A stretch of DNA of 16,006 nt from Candidatus Zixiibacteriota bacterium. GTDB lineage: Bacteria > Zixibacteria > MSB-5A5 > GN15 > FEB-12. Position numbers and translations under genes: made by a program. This document shows, one piece after another, positions 15,159 through 16,006 of the stretch; position 1 is the stretch's first letter, and each line of letters begins with the position of its first letter. The stretch covers positions 1-16,006 of the forward strand of contig QNAG01000032.1 in assembly GCA_003641415.1 (NCBI GenBank), in the 5' to 3' direction. The notes under the pieces are model-generated. The model saw only the letters and a program-made list of their open reading frames with translations, was not told the origin of the DNA and ran no database searches.

Positions 15159-15713
15159 ATGGCTGTTAAATCGGACGGTTGGATAATTGAAAGAGCTCGG
15201 TCTGAACATATGATCGAACCCTTTTCTGAAGATCAGGTAAGAACCGGGATCAGTTTTGGAGTTTCATGCTATGGTTATGATTTCCGACTCTCGGATGAAT
15301 TCAAAGTACCCATGACCAAAGGTTTGTCGGAACTGGACCCAAAAGTTGACAACAGTGATTTTTTCACCGCCGTTACCGCTGAATCCGTTTTAATCCCTGC
15401 CAATTCCTTCATCCTCGGAAAATCGCTGGAATATTTCAGAATTCCGCGCTCTGTTATCACAATCTGTACTGGTAAATCTACTTATGCAAGATGTGGCATT
15501 GTGGTCAATGTGACACCATTTGAACCAGAGTGGGAAGGTTATGCCACTCTTTCTTTGGCCAATGCCTCTCCAATTCCAGTTCGAATCTATGCCAACGAAG
15601 GCATCGCCCAACTACTCTTTTTGGAAGCTGCAGAGGATTGCATCAAATCATATAAGGACAAAAGTGGAAAATACCAAAACCAGCAGAAGATTACTTTACC
15701 AAAGCTGGATTAG
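15159..15713 (+). CDS. dcd: dCTP deaminase-like protein (Dcd, long-form family) with altered catalytic position
   Basis: A 184-residue member of the dCTP deaminase / dUTPase superfamily, which turns dCTP into dUTP on the way to dTTP. It starts MAVKSDGWIIERARSEHMIEPF and contains SCYGYDFRLSDEFKV (36-50), GKSTYARCGIVVNVTPFEPEWEG (105-127, with R111), and IYANEGIAQLLF (143-154), ending KYQNQQKITLPKLD, all as in the long-form proteobacterial Dcd. The trimer contributes active sites across subunits. Oddly, where the family reads WEGxVTLEFSN this protein reads WEGYATLSLAN, so the catalytic Glu (E138 in E. coli Dcd) appears to be S132. AAGGAG ten bases upstream supports the ATG. The PFOR gene follows after 56 nt without a terminator. 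Confidence 0.85.
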   Translation: MAVKSDGWIIERARSEHMIEPFSEDQVRTGISFGVSCYGYDFRLSDEFKVPMTKGLSELDPKVDNSDFFTAVTAESVLIPANSFILGKSLEYFRIPRSVITICTGKSTYARCGIVVNVTPFEPEWEGYATLSLANASPIPVRIYANEGIAQLLFLEAAEDCIKSYKDKSGKYQNQQKITLPKLD

Positions 15714-15769
15714 GTGTCGATAATAGATTTACGTAAGATATAACTTGTACTATTAACCGGAGATTAGAG

Positions 15770-16006
15770 ATGAGCCAAGAAGCTGTAGCATCTGCTACGG
15801 ACAAAAAAACTAACCCAAGTGATCGCAACAGGCGCATGGTAACAATCGATGGCAATACAGCTGCCGCCTACGTTGCGCATGCTACCAACGAGGTTATTGC
15901 CATATATCCTATTACGCCATCATCAGTCATGGGAGAAATTGCTGACGCCCGATCCGCCGCTGGTGAAAAAAATATCTGGGGCGCAATTCCCGATGTAGTT
16001 GAAATG
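15770..16006 (+). CDS. nifJ: Pyruvate:ferredoxin (flavodoxin) oxidoreductase, N-terminal part
   Basis: The first 79 codons of a gene that runs off the right edge. After a 20-residue polar leader the translation reads MVTIDGNTAAAYVAHATNE, then AIYPITPSSVMGE and WGAIPDVVEM: the start of domain I of homodimeric PFOR (NifJ/Por type). The enzyme oxidises pyruvate with CoA to acetyl-CoA and CO2, reducing ferredoxin; it is oxygen-sensitive and typical of anaerobes, or runs in reverse in carbon fixation. The YPITPSS motif contacts the substrate/TPP pocket. CCGGAGA at 15757-15763 supports the ATG. Whether it is the single-chain form cannot be decided here; a 2-oxoglutarate oxidoreductase alpha subunit is less likely, since NGNTAxA...YPITPSSxMGE with this WG...DVVEM spacing is typical of NifJ. 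Confidence 0.9.
   Translation, partial: MSQEAVASATDKKTNPSDRNRRMVTIDGNTAAAYVAHATNEVIAIYPITPSSVMGEIADARSAAGEKNIWGAIPDVVEM

Overview
This is an ordinary bacterial chromosome segment of moderate GC with dense genes on both strands. Most genes belong to central carbon metabolism, nucleotide and cofactor metabolism, redox balance and two-component signalling. The gene set suggests an anaerobic or facultative heterotroph. It includes a pyruvate:ferredoxin oxidoreductase, an ATP-dependent PEP carboxykinase, a short phosphotransacetylase, corrinoid adenosylation and a citrate synthase of the eukaryote-like (Geobacteraceae-type) form. I cannot name the organism from sequence alone; a lineage near the FCB group/Zixibacteria or Desulfuromonadota is only a guess. 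I see no CRISPR array, insertion sequence, phage gene, rRNA or tRNA.

Layout. 1-960 (minus): a metallo-beta-lactamase-fold hydrolase followed by a DNA-3-methyladenine glycosylase cut by the window edge. 1091-2284 (plus): prfB, split by the classic autoregulatory +1 frameshift, with a clear sigma70-type promoter. 2445-6318 (plus): a tight unit pta - aspartate-type aminotransferase - pckA, ending in a hairpin. 6480-7164: a small FmdB-type zinc ribbon gene, then the decayed C-terminal end of a GlcD-type FAD oxidase. 7189-8646: gltA with a strong promoter, a perfect CRP-type palindrome in its control region and a terminator. 8772-12827 (minus): two tandem membrane-bound PAS histidine kinases with no response regulator beside them. 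12876-13293: intergenic stretch holding a 71-nt three-way-junction-like inverted repeat followed by T6 on the minus strand. 13294-14884 (minus): trxB and cobO. 15159-16006 (plus): dcd and the start of the pyruvate:ferredoxin oxidoreductase gene.

How the genes fit together. Pta, the aminotransferase, PckA, citrate synthase and PFOR all meet at the acetyl-CoA / oxaloacetate / PEP node. PFOR makes acetyl-CoA, Pta exchanges it with acetyl phosphate, citrate synthase joins it to oxaloacetate, the aminotransferase can link oxaloacetate to aspartate, and PckA links oxaloacetate to PEP. The CRP-type operator at gltA suggests control of entry into the TCA cycle by a Crp/Fnr-family regulator.

I found no convincing new defence or mobile system. 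The items most worth a second look are the structured element upstream of the histidine kinase pair, the Ser in place of the expected catalytic Glu in the dCTP-deaminase-like protein, the CRP-type site at gltA, and the GlcD relic.
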